From contig QMPB01000017.1 of NCBI GenBank assembly GCA_003648395.1, positions 1 through 19,015 of the forward strand: 19,015 bases of DNA. The letters are read 5' to 3'. How positions within the stretch are numbered: position 1 is the stretch's first letter; each line of letters begins with the position of its first letter. The notes beneath the pieces were generated by a model. The model saw only the letters and a list, made by a program, of their open reading frames with translations, was not told the DNA's origin and searched no databases. This DNA is from Bacteroidota bacterium (GTDB lineage Bacteria > Bacteroidota > Bacteroidia > Bacteroidales > UBA1556). Shown one piece after another: positions 16,413 to 19,015 of this stretch. Both the position numbers and the translations under genes were made by a program.

Positions 16413-16674
16413 CCTTTTAATTATAATTAATTATCATTTGCTTGCAAAAAAAAAGTAAATTCGCAATAGTAACTAATTGAATATATGGTTGACAACATTT
16501 TATTGTGTTTATTATAGTTAATTATTTACAATAATCTTTTTTATTTTACACATTTAATCTATTAATAATCGATGCTATATTTTAGGTTTATTATTTTTTT
16601 CATTTTTTTATAATAAAAAAGGTAAAAAAGTACTCCTATATTAAAAATTATAGTTATTTTTATATTTAGAATAG

Positions 16675-16717
16675 AAAACGATAATCTAAGTTAGATTTGA
16701 ATACTTATTATCGTTTT
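16675..16717. repeat. Nested inverted repeat upstream of the recQ promoter
   Basis: AAAACGATAAT (16675-16685) and ATTATCGTTTT (16707-16717) are perfect 11-bp inverted arms around a 21-bp spacer. Inside, AATCTAA (16683-16689), a single G and TTAGATT (16691-16697) form a second, overlapping 7-bp inverted repeat. The right outer arm lies about 12 bp upstream of the -7 element, where the -33 region would be, so a regulator operator or a cruciform is plausible. Not a known riboswitch. Confidence 0.55.
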
Positions 16718-16728
16718 AAAAGTACATA

Positions 16729-16736
16729 TAGTTTTG
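16729..16736 (+). promoter_or_regulatory. Probable -7 element of recQ
   Basis: TAGTTTTG matches TAnnTTTG and sits 38 bp before the recQ ATG. No -33 TTG at the normal spacing was found; the expected position falls in the right arm of the nested inverted repeat. Confidence 0.5.
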
Positions 16737-16752
16737 TATTATAAAAATACAA
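16734..16752. repeat. Short inverted repeat at the recQ transcript start
   Basis: TTGTATT and AATACAA (7-bp arms) flank ATAAA. It overlaps the end of the -7 element and the expected start of the mRNA, so an operator or a start-proximal hairpin is possible. Confidence 0.35.
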
Positions 16753-16774
16753 TATGCTATAGAAAATTAATGGT

Positions 16775-18979
16775 ATGACAAAATTTTTGAATCAAAGTCC
16801 AAAAGTAGTTCTAAAGGAGTTTTTTGGCTTTAATAGTTTTAAGGGAGATCAAGAAGTAATAATTAATAACCTTATTGCTGGTAATGATACATTTGTTATT
16901 ATGCCAACGGGTGGAGGTAAATCATTATGTTATCAATTGCCTGCATTATTAAAAAAAGGCACAGCAATAGTTGTTTCTCCATTGATTGCTCTTATGAAAA
17001 ATCAAGTAGATGCAATTAGGAATTTTAGTTCAGAAAATGGTATTGCTCATGTTATGAATTCCTCATTGAGTAAGCAAGAGCTAGAAACTGTTAAACTAGA
17101 TTTAGTAAACGAACGAACAAAATTACTTTATGTAGCACCAGAGAGTCTTGTTAAGGAAGATAATGTGGAGTTTTTTAAATCATTACATATTTCTTTTATT
17201 GCTATTGACGAAGCTCATTGTATTTCGGAGTGGGGGCATGATTTTAGACCAGAGTATCGCCGACTAAGACCAATTATTGATGAAATTTCGCCAAATAATA
17301 CGGTTATAGCTCTTACGGCCACTGCCACACCAAAGGTACAAAGTGATATACAGAAAAATCTTAATATTGTAAATGCAAACGTATATAAATCATCATTTAA
17401 TAGACCAAATCTTTATTATGAGGTTCGGCCTAAAACTAAAGATGTTATTAAGGATTTAATACGTTTTATAAAACAGAATGATGGGAAATCTGGAATTGTT
17501 TATTGTTTAAGTAGGAAAAAAGTTGAAGAGGTTGCAGAAACACTTCAAGTAAATGGCGTTAAAGCATTACCATATCATGCAGGATTAGAATCATCAAAAC
17601 GTGTTCACAATCAAGATAGTTTCTTAATGGAAGAAACTGACGTAATTGTTGCAACCATTGCATTCGGTATGGGTATTGATAAACCAGATGTGCGTTTTGT
17701 AATTCATCACGATATTCCTAAAAGTATAGAATCTTACTATCAAGAAACTGGTCGTGCAGGAAGAGATGGAGGCGAAGGGCAATGTATAACTTTCTATTCT
17801 TATAATGATATTCAGAAGTTGGAGAAGTTTATGAAAGGAAAGCCTGTTGCAGAGCAAGAGATTGGTCGCCAGTTGCTTAACGAAACTGTTTCTTATGCAG
17901 AATCTTCAGTTTGTCGCCGTCATCAGATATTACAATATTTTGGAGAAATTTATCAAGAAGATAATTGTCATAACTGTGATAATTGTAATAATCCTAAAGA
18001 AAAATTTGAAGCTACCAATGATATGGTCCTAGTATTGGAAGCTGTTGTTCAAACAAAACAGCTATTCAAGGCTAAACATATTTGTCAAGTATTGCATGGT
18101 GCTGATAATACAGATGTGCATACCGTAAAACATCATTTGCTCAATATATATGGCAAAGGTAAAGAGAATGATGAAAAATATTGGATGGGTGTTATCCGTC
18201 AAGCTTTTGCTCATCAACTTCTAGATAAAGATATTGAGCAATATGGAGTATTAATAATTACTGATAAGGGTAAAGATTTTATTTTAAAACCATATAAAGT
18301 CATGATAGCTAAAGATCATGATTATGAAAGAAGTGGTAATGATGAGATAATTACAAGAAGTCAATCTAAAAATGGTCAAGCTGGTGATGCAGTTCTTTTT
18401 GCGATGCTTAAAGAATTGAGAAAAGATATATCTAAAAGAGATAAAATCCCTCCATTTGTTATTTTTCAGGATCCATCACTTGAGGATATGTGTATTCAAT
18501 TTCCTATTAATTTGGAAGAAATGCAACATATAACTGGTGTAGGTGCAGGTAAAGCTCAAAAATATGGTCAACCATTTTTGGATATAATAAAGGTATATGT
18601 TGAAGAAAATGATATATCACGTCCGCAAGATATGGTTGTTAAAACTGTAGCAAATAAGTCAATTTCTAAAGTATTCATTATAAAAAGTATTGATAGAAAA
18701 CTATCACTTGTGGATATTGCTACTTCTAAAGGACTTACCTTAGAAGATGTTATTACTCAAATAGAACTTATATTAAGTTCTGGTACTAAGTTAGATATAA
18801 ATTATTTTATTAATGAACATCTTGATGAATATGATGTGGATGATATAATGACATATTTTAATGAAGAGGCTGAAACAGACTCGGTGCAAGAGGCTATAGA
18901 TGAGCTTGGCGAGGAAGATTATACTGAAAATGCTATTCGTTTGGTAAGGATAAAATACTTAAATGAAGTAGGAAATTAA
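16775..18979 (+). CDS. recQ: ATP-dependent DNA helicase RecQ
   Basis: This 734-residue 3'-5' DNA helicase acts in recombination and repair. All RecQ motifs are present: motif I MPTGGGKSLCYQLPAL (Walker A lysine K49), Ia SPLIALMKNQV, II DEAHCISEWGHDFRPEYRRL (D145-H148), III ALTATATPKV, SFNRPNLYYEV, IV IVYCLSRKK, V TIAFGMGIDKPDVRFVIHHD and VI QETGRAGRDGG. The RecQ zinc-binding cysteines are C380, C398, C401 and C404, followed by the winged-helix domain and an HRDC domain (about 537-610). The roughly 100 extra C-terminal residues, beyond about 630, are helical and resemble the HTH-type extension of Bacteroidota RecQ; E. coli RecQ has 609 residues. ATG 16775 is the only sensible start, as the ATG five bases upstream is closed after two codons. 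Confidence 0.96.
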   Translation: MTKFLNQSPKVVLKEFFGFNSFKGDQEVIINNLIAGNDTFVIMPTGGGKSLCYQLPALLKKGTAIVVSPLIALMKNQVDAIRNFSSENGIAHVMNSSLSKQELETVKLDLVNERTKLLYVAPESLVKEDNVEFFKSLHISFIAIDEAHCISEWGHDFRPEYRRLRPIIDEISPNNTVIALTATATPKVQSDIQKNLNIVNANVYKSSFNRPNLYYEVRPKTKDVIKDLIRFIKQNDGKSGIVYCLSRKKVEEVAETLQVNGVKALPYHAGLESSKRVHNQDSFLMEETDVIVATIAFGMGIDKPDVRFVIHHDIPKSIESYYQETGRAGRDGGEGQCITFYSYNDIQKLEKFMKGKPVAEQEIGRQLLNETVSYAESSVCRRHQILQYFGEIYQEDNCHNCDNCNNPKEKFEATNDMVLVLEAVVQTKQLFKAKHICQVLHGADNTDVHTVKHHLLNIYGKGKENDEKYWMGVIRQAFAHQLLDKDIEQYGVLIITDKGKDFILKPYKVMIAKDHDYERSGNDEIITRSQSKNGQAGDAVLFAMLKELRKDISKRDKIPPFVIFQDPSLEDMCIQFPINLEEMQHITGVGAGKAQKYGQPFLDIIKVYVEENDISRPQDMVVKTVANKSISKVFIIKSIDRKLSLVDIATSKGLTLEDVITQIELILSSGTKLDINYFINEHLDEYDVDDIMTYFNEEAETDSVQEAIDELGEEDYTENAIRLVRIKYLNEVGN

Positions 18980-19015
18980 ATGGATAATAAATATCGTTAT
19001 TGAAAAGCCGTAGGA

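Larger units (their letters stand above)
16413..16774. other. 362-bp AT-rich intergenic region upstream of recQ
   Basis: There is no gene here and no intrinsic terminator with a GC stem was found for the preceding gene; a T6AT-A-ATA6 AT-only palindrome at about 16605-16620 is the nearest thing. The region contains the nested inverted repeat, the recQ -7 element and a small inverted repeat near the transcript start, all listed separately. Base composition is extremely AT-rich, so weak repeats by chance are expected. Confidence 0.6.

Noticed and set aside
16605..16620. T-rich/A-rich palindrome that might be a terminator
   Set aside because: The stem is AT only with a one-base loop, so it lacks the GC stem and loop of an intrinsic terminator.
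18980..19015. ATG at 18980 after recQ
   Set aside because: The frame closes after seven codons. A following gene may exist beyond the window, but nothing can be shown here.
1..19015. CRISPR array, tRNA, rRNA, insertion sequence or defence island
   Set aside because: No regularly spaced repeats, tRNA-like cloverleaf, transposase or terminal repeats were seen on either strand; the TatD-family and nucleoid-associated genes are housekeeping-type and do not by themselves make a defence system.

Overview
The window looks like a piece of a Bacteroidota chromosome, most likely Bacteroidales-like. The signs are a low GC content (roughly 30-33% by eye), several TAnnTTTG-type -7 promoter elements, few Shine-Dalgarno sequences before the start codons, and typical gene families: a single-chain pyruvate:ferredoxin oxidoreductase, a SlyD-type FKBP next to an NdpA/YejK-like nucleoid protein, and a long RecQ ending in an extra helical domain. 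The oxidoreductase points to anaerobic or fermentative pyruvate metabolism. No tRNA, rRNA, IS element, CRISPR array or prophage gene was seen. This is ordinary core-genome sequence with a few less familiar genes.

Layout: positions 1-6284 are transcribed leftward and 6448-18979 rightward, from a divergent promoter region at 6285-6447. The left block holds nifJ (cut by the window edge, with its own 372-bp upstream region) and a likely operon reading lipid kinase (5391-6284), DUF2061 membrane protein (4968-5318), GT-C-type glycosyltransferase (3384-4937). The right block starts with SlyD-like FKBP and the nucleoid-associated protein, followed by a small TerB-like helical protein, a TatD-family hydrolase and a TcdA/CsdL-like tRNA t6A dehydratase in very tight order.

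A promoter at about 9794 then leads into a five-gene cluster (9822-16412): PlsC-like acyltransferase, AMP-forming acyl ligase strongly resembling the synthetase half of E. coli Aas, GNAT acetyltransferase, a multi-pass membrane protein of unknown function, and a 951-residue secreted protein that combines a gluzincin metallopeptidase domain, a TolB-like beta-propeller and a probable outer-membrane beta-barrel. The acyltransferase and ligase together look like a split version of Aas, which re-acylates lysophospholipids. Last comes recQ (16775-18979), behind a 362-bp AT-rich region with a nested inverted repeat just upstream of its likely promoter.

The most notable points are the zincin/propeller/barrel protein coupled to an unknown membrane protein, the split Aas pair with a changed acyltransferase motif, an exact FNR-type palindrome (TTGAT-N4-ATCAA) in the nifJ upstream region, and the operator-like palindrome at recQ. 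No clearly new system could be demonstrated from sequence alone.
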